DNA of 64,000 nucleotides from Roseateles oligotrophus (GTDB taxonomy: Bacteria; Pseudomonadota; Gammaproteobacteria; Burkholderiales; Burkholderiaceae_C). The notes beneath the pieces were generated by a model. The model saw only the letters and a program-made list of their open reading frames with translations, made no database searches and was not told where the DNA came from. Shown here in pieces: positions 15,857-25,028 of the stretch. Numbering within the stretch: the stretch's first letter is position 1; every line of letters begins with the position of its first letter. The position numbers and the translations under genes were made by a program. The stretch is taken from the NCBI RefSeq assembly GCF_025717515.1, contig NZ_JAJIRN010000001.1, positions 248,001 to 312,000 on the forward strand, given 5' to 3'.

Positions 15857-18421
15857 ATGAGTACAAACAATCTCCATGCGCACGCCCAAATCATGCGTCC
15901 GCCGACCGTGCTGCAGATGGCTTGGCGCCAACTCTGGCGCGATTGGCGAGCAGGCGAGTTGCGCCTTTTGATGTTGGCGGTCGCGCTGGCGGTGGCCGCC
16001 CTATGCGCGGTGAGTTTTTTGTCGGACCGTTTGGATCAAGGCCTGCGCCGCGACGCGGCTCAGTTGATGGGCGGCGACGCCGTCTTGCTCAGTGATCAGC
16101 CCACGCCGCTGCCCTTGTTGGCGCTGGCCGATGAGCTGAAGCTGCAACACTTGATCAGTGTCAACTTCCCCAGCATGGCGAGGGCTTCGGAGGCGCAAGG
16201 CGGAGGCAGTCGTTTGGTGGCGGTGAAGGCGGTCGGGGCCGCCTATCCCTTGCGCGGCCGACTGGTCTTGCAAGATGGGCGGTCGGTGCAAGCCCCGGCG
16301 GCGGGCGAGGTCTGGGTGGATGGGCCCGTGTTGACGGCCCTGGCGCTCAAGCAAGGGGATTCCTTGCTGCTGGGCGAAAAGAGCTTGCGCATCGCCGGCA
16401 TCATCGCGACGGAACCCGATCGGGGGGCCGGTTTTCTCAATTTCGCGCCGCGCGTGATGCTTGCAGAGGCAGATCTCGCGGCCACCGGTCTGGTGCAACC
16501 GGCCAGCCGGGTCAGCTACCGGCTGGCGGTGGCGTCCAGTGGCGGCGATGGCAAGGCGGTGGCGAGTTTCGTGAGCCGCGCAAAGGCCTTGATCGAGAGT
16601 TCGGGCTGGCGCGGTGTGCGGCTGGATTCGCTTGAAAGCGGTCGCCCAGAAATGCGTCAAACCCTCGACCGAGCCGCCAAGTTCCTGAGCTTGGTGGCGA
16701 TGCTGGCGGCGCTGCTGGCGGCGGTGGCGGTGGCTTTGGCCGCGCGCGACTTTGCCGCCCGCCATATGGATGATTGCGCGATGCTGCGGGTGCTGGGGCA
16801 GTCGCAGCGGCGCATCGCCTGGACCTATGGGCTCGAGTTTGGTGTCGCAGGCTTGGTCGGCAGTGCCTTGGGCGTGTTGATGGGCTGGGCCTTGCACTAT
16901 GGCTTCGTCAGCCTGCTGGCGGGGCTTCTCGACGTTAGCTTGCCCAATCCGAGTTGGTGGCCGGTGGGCTTGGGCTTCGGTTTGGGCTTGAGCTTGCTAT
17001 TGGGCTTTGGCTTGCCTCCCGTGTTGCAGTTGGCAGCGGTGCCGGCCTTGCGGGTCATTCGGCGCGATCTGGGGAGCTTGAAGGCGGGCTCCATGCTGGT
17101 GCTGATAGCCGGTGTTCTGGGTTTCACCGCGATCTTGATGGCCTTGTCGGGTGACCTGGTTCTGGGCGCGATTGCCGCCGGCGGTTTCGGCCTTGCGGTG
17201 GCCTTGTTTGCCTTGCTTTCGTGGTTGGCCGTGATCGTGCTGCGGCGGATCGTGCCGCTGACGGTCAACGGCACCCAAGCGCCGCGTTGGTTGCTTTTGG
17301 CGACAAGGCAGGTGGCCGCGCGCCCCGGTTTTGCGGTGGTGCAGGTGTCGTCCTTGGCGGTGGGCTTGTTGGCGCTGGCCTTGCTGGTGCTTTTGCGCAC
17401 GGACCTGATCGACAGTTGGCGCCAAGCGACGCCGGCGAATGGGCCGGATCGCTTTGTGATCAATATCCAACCCGATCAGGCCGAGCCGTTTCAGGCCCGT
17501 TTGGCGGCGGCCGGGGTGCGGCAATACGATTTCTACCCGATGATTCGCGGCCGTTTGCTGAGTATCAATGGCAAGCAAGTTCAAACACAAAAGTTCGACG
17601 ACGAGCGCGCTCAACGACTGGCGGAACGCGAGTTCAATTTGAGCCATTCCGAGCTATTGCCGGCACGCAACCAAGTCGTGGGTGGAGCCTGGATCAATGA
17701 TGATGCCGAAGGCTTGAGCGTGGAGGAGGGCTTGGCCAAGTCGCTGGGTTTGCGGATCGGTGACCGTTTGAAGTTCGATGTGGCGGGAGTGCCGGTTGAA
17801 GGTCGCATCAACAGTGTTCGCAAGGTCGATTGGGCGTCGATGCGGGTGAACTTCTTTGTGATGTTCCCGCGCGCGGCGATGCCCGAGTTGCCGCGTACCT
17901 TTGTCGCTGCATTTCGTGCCCCTGTGGGAACTGATCTGGACCGGGCCATCACACGCGAGTTTCCGAATTTGACCTTGGTCGATGTGTCGACCCAGCTCAA
18001 CCAGGTGCAGGCGGTACTGAACCAGGTGATTCAGGCGGTGCAGTATCTGTTTGCGTTTTCCTTGGCGACCGGTTTGGTGGTCTTGCTGGCCAGCGTCAAT
18101 AGCACGCGGGATGCTCGCACGCGTGAGTTCGCCTTGATGAGAGCCTTGGGTGCGAGTTCCGGGCTCTTGAGTCAGGTGCAAAGGGCCGAGCTGCTGGGTG
18201 TTGGCTCATTGGCCGGATTCTTGGCCGGCTTGGTCGCTTTGATCTTGAGCGGCTTGTTGGCGCGTTATGTGTTCGGCTTTTCCTGGAGCATCAATTACTG
18301 GGTTCCGCTGATCACGATGGCCGCCGGTGCCTGCCTGGCATTGACGGCGGGGTGGTGGAGCTTGCGCGGCGTGCTCAAGCGCCCGGTGACTCAGACCTTG
18401 CGGGAAGCCGACGTTCAATAA
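15857..18421 (+). CDS. Large FtsX-domain ABC transporter permease (YbbP-like)
   Basis: About 854 residues. Membrane segments are seen near residues 30-60, in a cluster at about 270-520 with many Gly/Leu/Ala, and at 730-850. Two FtsX/MacB-type permease modules flank large periplasmic domains, as in YbbP of lipoprotein or toxin-release ABC systems. The ATPase (YbbA) and the TesA esterase that usually accompany YbbP are absent on both sides, so its ATPase must be encoded elsewhere. I prefer the ATG at 15857; a GTG three codons upstream is also in frame. Neither has a strong ribosome-binding site. Confidence 0.87.
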   Translation: MSTNNLHAHAQIMRPPTVLQMAWRQLWRDWRAGELRLLMLAVALAVAALCAVSFLSDRLDQGLRRDAAQLMGGDAVLLSDQPTPLPLLALADELKLQHLISVNFPSMARASEAQGGGSRLVAVKAVGAAYPLRGRLVLQDGRSVQAPAAGEVWVDGPVLTALALKQGDSLLLGEKSLRIAGIIATEPDRGAGFLNFAPRVMLAEADLAATGLVQPASRVSYRLAVASSGGDGKAVASFVSRAKALIESSGWRGVRLDSLESGRPEMRQTLDRAAKFLSLVAMLAALLAAVAVALAARDFAARHMDDCAMLRVLGQSQRRIAWTYGLEFGVAGLVGSALGVLMGWALHYGFVSLLAGLLDVSLPNPSWWPVGLGFGLGLSLLLGFGLPPVLQLAAVPALRVIRRDLGSLKAGSMLVLIAGVLGFTAILMALSGDLVLGAIAAGGFGLAVALFALLSWLAVIVLRRIVPLTVNGTQAPRWLLLATRQVAARPGFAVVQVSSLAVGLLALALLVLLRTDLIDSWRQATPANGPDRFVINIQPDQAEPFQARLAAAGVRQYDFYPMIRGRLLSINGKQVQTQKFDDERAQRLAEREFNLSHSELLPARNQVVGGAWINDDAEGLSVEEGLAKSLGLRIGDRLKFDVAGVPVEGRINSVRKVDWASMRVNFFVMFPRAAMPELPRTFVAAFRAPVGTDLDRAITREFPNLTLVDVSTQLNQVQAVLNQVIQAVQYLFAFSLATGLVVLLASVNSTRDARTREFALMRALGASSGLLSQVQRAELLGVGSLAGFLAGLVALILSGLLARYVFGFSWSINYWVPLITMAAGACLALTAGWWSLRGVLKRPVTQTLREADVQ

Positions 18422-18423
18422 AA

Positions 18424-18445
18424 AAACGGACCCGAGGGCCCGTTT
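18424..18445. terminator. Bidirectional terminator between permease and MCP genes
   Basis: AAACGG-A-CCC pairs with GGG-C-CCGTTT (one mismatch, small loop) directly after the permease stop codon. The flanking A-run on the left gives a T-run for the minus strand, so it can end the chemotaxis operon as well. Confidence 0.65.
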
Positions 18446-18482
18446 ATAGTCCGTTGACGTGCCCCGTTATTCGGGGGGCGTC

Positions 18483-20564
18483 TTAAAACGATTGCCAGTC
18501 GTCGCTGTCGTCCTTGGCTGCGGCGGCAGCTGGGGCTGGGGAGCGAGCCGGTGCTGGGCTGTTCATGGCATTGGCTGCTGGCTTGGGAGCGGGTGGCTTG
18601 GCCACACGACTTGCCGGTGCGGGCGCCGGAGCCGGAGCGGCCGATGCTTTCGACGTCGCCGGCTTCATGCTCGACTTGAAGGAGTGGCTCGCCGGCTTCG
18701 ACATGTGAGTGCTTTTCGGCGCTGCGGACGGCGTATAGCCATGCGCACGGTGGCCCTCATCGCTGCTGAGTTTGAACACGGACACGACCTCGGTCAGGCG
18801 CTGCGCCTGATCCTTCAGGCTCTCGGCGGCGGCGGCCGACTCTTCGACCAGGGCGGCATTTTGCTGGGTCATTTTGTCGAGTTGCACGACGGCTCCATTG
18901 ACCTGCCCGATGCCATCGCTTTGTTCGGTGGAGGCGGCCGTGATCTCGCCGATGATGTCGGTCACACGCTGCACGCTGGAGACAATATCGTTCATCGAGT
19001 TGCCGGCCTCTTCGACCAGCCGAGTACCAACTTCGACGCGGTCGACACTGGCGCCGATCAGGCCCTTGATCTCTTTGGCGGCTTCGGCACTGCGCTGCGC
19101 CAGTGAGCGTACCTCGCTGGCGACGACGGCAAAGCCGCGACCTTGTTCGCCGGCGCGTGCAGCTTCAACGGCGGCGTTCAAGGCCAAAATATTGGTCTGA
19201 AAGGCGATCCCGTCGATCACGCCGATGATGTCGCTGATCTTCTTCGAACTCGCGTTGATCTCGTCCATGGTGGTCACCACCTGGCTGACCACGGTGCCGC
19301 CCTTGGCCGCCGCGGTGGAGGCCGAGGAGGCGAGTTGATTGGCGGTTTGCGCCGCGTCGGCGGTTTGCCTGACGGTGCTGGTCAAGGTTTCCATCGACGA
19401 GGCGGCTTCTTCCAGATTGGCCGCGGTTTGCTCGGTGCGCTGCGACAGATCTTGCGCTCCCAGCGCAATCTCACTTGACGCCGTCGTGATCGAATTGCTG
19501 GCCGACCTCACGTCCAGAAGAATGTCTTGGATCTTCTTTGCGAACAAATTGAAGGCGCCGGCGATGCGGGCAATTTCATCCTTGCCGCTCTCCGGCAGAC
19601 GTTGGGTCAGGTCGCCACCGCCGGCGCTGATTTCGTCCAGCGCCGCTTGCACGCGGCTGAGACCTCTCAGCATGGCGGTGATCATGGTCGCCATCAATGC
19701 ACCGGCAACGGCGATCACCAGCAAGAGCACGATGGCAGCGGCGCGCAGCAGCGAGTTCACGGAGGCCAGCGCTTCACTCTTGTCAGCGGCCGCGACGAGG
19801 ATCCAATCGGTATCGGGAATGGCCACGCCTCGCAGCAAAAAGTCTTGCTCGCCGATTCGGCTCTCCACCCAATCGGCGCCGGCGTCGCGGAGTTGCTTCA
19901 TCGCCTTGTCATCCAACTGAGGCGACAAGGCGGAGAGTGGCTTCAGCGCCAGATTGGTGTCCGGATGCGCCACGATGACGCCCTTGGTCGAGACCAAAAA
20001 TGCAAAACCGCTCGGTGTCGGCTTGATGGCCTTGACCGTGTTGGAGACCTCGTCCAGAAACACATCGGTCGCGACCACGGCCTTGGTTTGCCCGCCTTCT
20101 TTGATGGCCTGGGCAAAGGTCACCACCAGCAGTTTGCGCGCCGCGTCCATATAGGGTTCGGTCAAGATGGTCCCGCTGGCTGCCGCAGCCTGGGTGAACC
20201 ATGGCCGACCGGTCGGGTCATAGTCGGGCGGCAGGTTCTGCGGCGAATTGAAGAAGATCCGCTTGTCTGAATGGGCGATATAGGCGGCCTCCAAACCGCC
20301 CGATTTGGCCGCTTGCACCAAGAAGGGAATCGGTTCGGCCTGCTGCGCAACCGGCGCCAGAGCGCCGACGATGGCGCGCTGGGAGCTTATCCATTGATTG
20401 ATGGTCGAAGCGCGTGCGGCGGACACGGCGTCCAAATTCGCCAGTACTTGAGTATGGGTATGGCTGCGCACGATGACGTAGTTGGCGGTCGTCGCAATAC
20501 ACAAGCCCAATACCACAACGCCTATGCACAGCGCGATCAAACGGGTTTTGATTGAATCAAACAT
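18483..20564 (-). CDS. Methyl-accepting chemotaxis protein, double-Cache type
   Basis: 693-residue inner-membrane chemoreceptor. TM1 is about 8-30, followed by a periplasmic sensor of about 250 residues with Cache features (the [18 protein letters not shown] segment is typical of dCache_1), then TM2 (about 275-300), HAMP and the methyl-accepting signalling domain with the conserved hairpin tip [17 protein letters not shown]. After a long Ala/Pro/Lys linker it ends DDWQSF, resembling the C-terminal pentapeptide that tethers CheR/CheB. It is the last gene of the operon. dCache receptors often sense amino acids or carboxylates; no ligand can be assigned here. Confidence 0.93.
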   Translation of the reverse strand: MFDSIKTRLIALCIGVVVLGLCIATTANYVIVRSHTHTQVLANLDAVSAARASTINQWISSQRAIVGALAPVAQQAEPIPFLVQAAKSGGLEAAYIAHSDKRIFFNSPQNLPPDYDPTGRPWFTQAAAASGTILTEPYMDAARKLLVVTFAQAIKEGGQTKAVVATDVFLDEVSNTVKAIKPTPSGFAFLVSTKGVIVAHPDTNLALKPLSALSPQLDDKAMKQLRDAGADWVESRIGEQDFLLRGVAIPDTDWILVAAADKSEALASVNSLLRAAAIVLLLVIAVAGALMATMITAMLRGLSRVQAALDEISAGGGDLTQRLPESGKDEIARIAGAFNLFAKKIQDILLDVRSASNSITTASSEIALGAQDLSQRTEQTAANLEEAASSMETLTSTVRQTADAAQTANQLASSASTAAAKGGTVVSQVVTTMDEINASSKKISDIIGVIDGIAFQTNILALNAAVEAARAGEQGRGFAVVASEVRSLAQRSAEAAKEIKGLIGASVDRVEVGTRLVEEAGNSMNDIVSSVQRVTDIIGEITAASTEQSDGIGQVNGAVVQLDKMTQQNAALVEESAAAAESLKDQAQRLTEVVSVFKLSSDEGHRAHGYTPSAAPKSTHMSKPASHSFKSSMKPATSKASAAPAPAPAPASRVAKPPAPKPAANAMNSPAPARSPAPAAAAAKDDSDDWQSF

Positions 20565-20605
20565 GGATGCTCCCCAGTCAAGGACTGATGCTTAAAGGTG
20601 AAGGC

Positions 20606-22753
20606 TTAGAAACTCTCCCATTCGCTCTCATTCGAGGCGGGTGGGGCGGCAGGAGTGGCAGTCGCCGGTTTGGGTCTGGGCGCGACCGGAGACGGCGACG
20701 CAGCGGTCTTGCTCGGCCTAGGGCCAGACATTGCAACCGATTTGGTTGGTGTTGGCGCGTTTGCTTTGTAGGCCGCGCCTGCGGGCGCAGCGCGCTTGTG
20801 CTGTGCCGCTGAGGGCTCATTTCTGCGGCTGTCCTGAGCCAAGCGGAAGATGGCGACGGCCTCGATCAGTCGTTGCGCTTGGTCCTTTAGACTTTCCGCT
20901 GCGGCCGCAGACTCTTCGACCAAGGCTGCGTTTTGCTGCGTCATCTGGTCCAGTTGCGTCACCGATTGATTGACTTGGCCGATGCCGTCGCTTTGTTCGC
21001 TGGCCGCAGCGGTGATTTCACCGATGATGTCTTGCACACGCTGCACACTGGAGACGATTTCCGTCATTGAGGTGCCGGCGTCTTGCACCAGGCGCGAACC
21101 CATTTCCACCCGTTCGACGCTGGCGCCAATCAGGGTCTTGATTTCTTTGGCGGCGGCGGCACTGCGTTGCGCCAGCGAACGCACTTCACTGGCGACGACC
21201 GCAAAGCCACGCCCTTGCTCGCCGGCGCGAGCGGCCTCCACCGCCGCATTCAGGGCCAAGATATTGGTCTGGAAGGCGATGCCGTCGATGACGCCGATGA
21301 TGTCGTTGATCTTGCGTGAACTGGTGTTGATGTCATCCATGGTGGAGACGACTTGACCCACGACCTGGCCGCCTTTGGCCGCAGCATTGGCAGCCGACAT
21401 CACCAGTTGATTGGCGGTGCGGGCGGAGTCGGCGGTTTGTTTGACGGTGCCGGTCAACTCTGTCATGGACGAAGAAGCCAGCTGAAGATTCGATGCGGTT
21501 TGCTCGGTGCGCTGGCTCAGGTCTTGGTTGCCGGTGGCGATCTCGGCGCTGGCGGTGCCTATCGAGTCGACCGACATCCGCACCGTGCCGATGGTTTCGG
21601 CCAGGCGCTCGCGCATCGCTTCGGTTCGCTGAATCAGCAAGCCGATTTCGTCGTCACGCGTGCTGATGACCGACTGCGACAAATCACCTTGCGCGATCGC
21701 GCCGACCGCGCTGGTCAGTGCGCCTAAGGGTGTCGCTACCCAGTTGCGCATCATCCAGAACAGACCCAGACCAAGGCCCACCGTGGTGAGCGTCAGCATG
21801 ACCCAAAATGGGATCAAGGTGGCCCAATGCGAGGCCATTGCTTCGCCCCTGGAAACTTGCGCCACCACCCACAGGCCGGTCTTGTCGCTCTTGCGGACTA
21901 TCGCGAAGTTATCGTCGCGCGGCGAGGCCAGCACATTGGGGAACTTGGATAAATAGCCATCGCTGCTTTCGCCCAGCTCGGCCAAGGCCTTGTCCAGACC
22001 CGGCATGAAATCGGCGACCAGCTTGCCTTTGGCCGTGGGGTGGGCGGCGAAGGTGGCCTTGGACAAATCCTTGCCCGCAGAGACAAGAAAAGTGCCGCCG
22101 CTGTCGAAAAATTTGGCGCCGGCGCTCAAACTTGCCATCGCCACTTCAAATGCGTCCAAATCGAAGCCCACGAAAAGCAGGCCGATCAGCTTGCCGTCGT
22201 CGTTTTTGATGGGCGAATAATGCGTCATATAGGCTCGGCCGGACAGCACGGCGCGGCCTGAGAAGGGCTTGCTCGCCTTGACCGTTGCAAAGGCTGGGTG
22301 GTCCTTGCCCATCAGGGTGCCCATCGCGCGCTCGCCCTTGGCGTTCTTCAGCGATGTGGTGATGAGTTCGAAGTCATCGCCCTTGGCCGCAAATACGGCT
22401 GCGACGCCACCGGTTGCGCCGGCAAATTTGTCTACTTGCGTGAAGTTGCCGTTCAGTTTCGGCCCCCAATCGCGCAGGTCACCGGTGGTCTCGTCCAAGG
22501 TGAAGCTGGGCCCGAATTCTTGGCGCAGCGAGCCGAAGTTACGCTCCACCAAGATGCGCGAGGATTCATCCATCGCGTGCATCGAGTCCACCAGTGACTG
22601 TGCTTTGTCACCGACCCAAGTCTGCACGCGTTGGTTTGCGTCGCGGGTCAGCATCACGCTGACGATGCCGCTGACGGTGAGCAGAACGACCGCAAGGGTA
22701 ATTCCGCCGATGGTCGATACGCGGCGGGCGATCGAGGTGGACTTGGTCGTCAT
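20606..22753 (-). CDS. Methyl-accepting chemotaxis protein, Cache_3-Cache_2 type
   Basis: 715-residue chemoreceptor with TM1 at about 15-35, then a periplasmic sensor of about 280 residues. YMTHYSPIKNDDGKLIGLLFVGFD is typical of Cache_3-Cache_2 sensors. TM2, HAMP and the signalling domain follow. The signalling domain is almost the same as those of the other two receptors in this operon. The C-terminus is a long Ala/Pro/Lys linker ending ESEWESF, a CheR/CheB tether-like tail. It lies 40 bp upstream of the next receptor gene and 100 bp after cheW. Confidence 0.93.
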   Translation of the reverse strand: MTTKSTSIARRVSTIGGITLAVVLLTVSGIVSVMLTRDANQRVQTWVGDKAQSLVDSMHAMDESSRILVERNFGSLRQEFGPSFTLDETTGDLRDWGPKLNGNFTQVDKFAGATGGVAAVFAAKGDDFELITTSLKNAKGERAMGTLMGKDHPAFATVKASKPFSGRAVLSGRAYMTHYSPIKNDDGKLIGLLFVGFDLDAFEVAMASLSAGAKFFDSGGTFLVSAGKDLSKATFAAHPTAKGKLVADFMPGLDKALAELGESSDGYLSKFPNVLASPRDDNFAIVRKSDKTGLWVVAQVSRGEAMASHWATLIPFWVMLTLTTVGLGLGLFWMMRNWVATPLGALTSAVGAIAQGDLSQSVISTRDDEIGLLIQRTEAMRERLAETIGTVRMSVDSIGTASAEIATGNQDLSQRTEQTASNLQLASSSMTELTGTVKQTADSARTANQLVMSAANAAAKGGQVVGQVVSTMDDINTSSRKINDIIGVIDGIAFQTNILALNAAVEAARAGEQGRGFAVVASEVRSLAQRSAAAAKEIKTLIGASVERVEMGSRLVQDAGTSMTEIVSSVQRVQDIIGEITAAASEQSDGIGQVNQSVTQLDQMTQQNAALVEESAAAAESLKDQAQRLIEAVAIFRLAQDSRRNEPSAAQHKRAAPAGAAYKANAPTPTKSVAMSGPRPSKTAASPSPVAPRPKPATATPAAPPASNESEWESF

Positions 22754-22855
22754 TGCGAATACTCCGCCAATGTTCTTTTCAATGTGTCTGCCCTGGTCAG
22801 TCGGTCCCCGCAGTGCATCGCTTGGCGGTTCGCGCGGGACATGCGGGCGCCTGGC

Positions 22856-23386
22856 TTAGACCGTCAGTGAGTCCATCAAGCCCATGTCGGCGCTGCTCAT
22901 CAGGCCTTCGATGTCCATCAGGATCAGCATCCGGTCATTGACGGTACCAATACCGGTGATGAAGCTGGTGTCAACCGAAGTGGAGCTGAGTTCCGGCGCG
23001 GGTCGAATCGCATCGCGGTTCAACTCAAGCACATCGGACACCGAGTCAACGACGGCGCCAACCACGCGGTTCCTGACGTTCAAGACGATCACCACGGTGA
23101 AGCTGTTGTACTCGGCCGTGGGGCAACCTAGCTTCAAGCGCAGGTCAACGATGGGCACGATCACGCCACGCAGGTTGACGACACCCTTGATGAAGTCGGG
23201 TGCATTGGCGATGCGGGTAGGCGGCTCGTAGGAACGGATTTCTTGCACCTTCAGGATGTCGATGCCGTATTCTTCGGCGCCCAGGCGGAAGGTCAAAAAC
23301 TCCCCGCTGGCCGGGCCGTGGTTCTTCATCGTCAGGCTGCCGGTTTCTTGACGCAGGGCCGGCACGTTTTCTCGGGTGGTTTCCAT
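22856..23386 (-). CDS. cheW: Chemotaxis coupling protein CheW
   Basis: 176-residue adaptor that joins receptors to CheA. The beta-barrel signature is present: [21 protein letters not shown], then [14 protein letters not shown] and [12 protein letters not shown] very strong ribosome-binding site (AAGGAGGT, 6 bases before the ATG at 23386) fixes the start. Compared with typical CheW it has about 20 extra N-terminal residues. It sits between two receptor genes in the chemotaxis operon. Confidence 0.95.
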   Translation of the reverse strand: METTRENVPALRQETGSLTMKNHGPASGEFLTFRLGAEEYGIDILKVQEIRSYEPPTRIANAPDFIKGVVNLRGVIVPIVDLRLKLGCPTAEYNSFTVVIVLNVRNRVVGAVVDSVSDVLELNRDAIRPAPELSSTSVDTSFITGIGTVNDRMLILMDIEGLMSSADMGLMDSLTV

Positions 23387-23435
23387 GGCTTACCTCCTTG
23401 TGTATCGGGGATGGATGGGTGACGAACAAATACTG

Positions 23436-24989
23436 TTAGAAAGATTCCCACTCGCTCTCGGCCTGACTGGACGGGGCGGGAGCTTTTGCTTTCGGCGCGG
23501 ACGCTGGGGCAGCGGTCTGTGCGGCTGCCTTTGGCGCTACGGCATGCCGAGCGACTGGAGTCGGGGCGGGTGTGCGGGCAGGGCTCAGACGACTTGCTGC
23601 CGAGTGCAAAGACGTTTTCGCCCCCGGCTTCATTGGACTGGGCTTGTGCACAGCTTTGGCCACACGATGCTGGGGCTTGGCCTCGGCGCTGGTTCTGAAT
23701 TTGCCCACGGCATCGGCCAATTGCTCGGCTTGATCTTTCAGACTTTCGGCTGCTGCGGCCGATTCTTCTACCAGCGCGGCGTTTTGCTGGGTCATTTGAT
23801 CCAGCTGTACAACGGACTGATTGACCTGCTCGATGCCGTCGCTCTGTTCGCTTGCGGCCGCCGTGATCTCGCCGATGATGTCGGAGACGCGTTGCACGCT
23901 GGAGACGATGTCGGTCATCGAGGCGCCGGCTTCTTGCACCAGGCGAGAGCCCACTTCGACCCGCTCAACACTGGCGCCAATCAGGGTCTTGATTTCCCGG
24001 GCCGCCTCGGCGCTGCGCTGCGCCAGGGATCTCACCTCACTGGCGACCACGGCGAAGCCGCGCCCTTGCTCACCGGCCCTGGCCGCTTCGACCGCGGCAT
24101 TCAAGGCCAGGATGTTGGTCTGGAAGGCAATGCTGTCGATGACGCCGATGATGTCGCTGATCTTCTTCGAACTGGTGTTGATGTCGTCCATGGTCGAGAC
24201 CACTTGCCCGACAACTTCCCCGCCTTTGGCCGCCGCATGCGATGCCGAGGTGGCAAGTTGATTGGCGGTGCGGGCCGAGTCTGCGGTTTGCCTGACCGTG
24301 CCAGTCAACTGCACCATCGAGGACGCTGCTTGTTGCAGGTTGGAGGCGGTTTGCTCCGTCCGGTTGGAGAGATCTTGGTTGCCCGAGGCAATCTCAACCG
24401 AGGCGGTGCGAATACTGTCAGCCGAGGTGCGCAATTGACTCACCAGACTTTGCAAGGCCTGCTGCATATGCTGCAAGGAGCGCATCAGATGCGAGGCTTC
24501 GTCCTGACCTTCAATCTGCGCGGACGAGCCGGTCAAGTCGCCATTGGCAATGGCGTTGGCCAAAGCATCGGCCTGTGCCAAGGGTGTGCAGATACTCTGC
24601 ATATTCAACAAGGTCAGCGGCACGACAATGATCGCACCCAGCCCCAGCACGATGATGAAGACCATCAGGCTATTGTCTTGAGCGCCCTTGCCGGAGGCTT
24701 GTGATATCTCCGAACTCTGCTTCAGCGTCGCACGGATTTCGTTCAGCAACTTGTCTTGTTGCGCACCGCCTTCTTTGGCCGCGCCAGACTCCAGGTGTTG
24801 CGCCAAGGCAGTTGCCTGTTTGACCAAGGCGCCCGAGTTTTCAACGATCTGCCGGTTCTGATCCCTCAAGGTGTTCATGCCCGTATAGCCCACGCCGCCC
24901 ACTAACAGCAGCAGCGTCAGAACCATGGCAATCGCACCGACCATGCGGGTGCGAATACTGAACTGGCGAATCATCGCGCTCATATTCAT
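23436..24989 (-). CDS. Methyl-accepting chemotaxis protein with short periplasmic domain
   Basis: 517-residue chemoreceptor. TM1 (about 15-35) and TM2 (about 105-130) enclose only about 70 residues, mostly helical, too short for a Cache or full four-helix sensor. HAMP-like and signalling domains follow, with [17 protein letters not shown] at the tip. The tail is a Lys/Ala/Pro linker ending ESEWESF. AAGG lies 8 bases before the ATG. The small sensor suggests it responds to membrane state, to a partner protein, or through its HAMP region; which is unknown. It lies directly after cheA. Confidence 0.92.
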   Translation of the reverse strand: MNMSAMIRQFSIRTRMVGAIAMVLTLLLLVGGVGYTGMNTLRDQNRQIVENSGALVKQATALAQHLESGAAKEGGAQQDKLLNEIRATLKQSSEISQASGKGAQDNSLMVFIIVLGLGAIIVVPLTLLNMQSICTPLAQADALANAIANGDLTGSSAQIEGQDEASHLMRSLQHMQQALQSLVSQLRTSADSIRTASVEIASGNQDLSNRTEQTASNLQQAASSMVQLTGTVRQTADSARTANQLATSASHAAAKGGEVVGQVVSTMDDINTSSKKISDIIGVIDSIAFQTNILALNAAVEAARAGEQGRGFAVVASEVRSLAQRSAEAAREIKTLIGASVERVEVGSRLVQEAGASMTDIVSSVQRVSDIIGEITAAASEQSDGIEQVNQSVVQLDQMTQQNAALVEESAAAAESLKDQAEQLADAVGKFRTSAEAKPQHRVAKAVHKPSPMKPGAKTSLHSAASRLSPARTPAPTPVARHAVAPKAAAQTAAPASAPKAKAPAPSSQAESEWESF

Positions 24990-25028
24990 TGAATGACCTT
25001 CTCAAAGTTTGTTTTAGGACGGAAGGCG

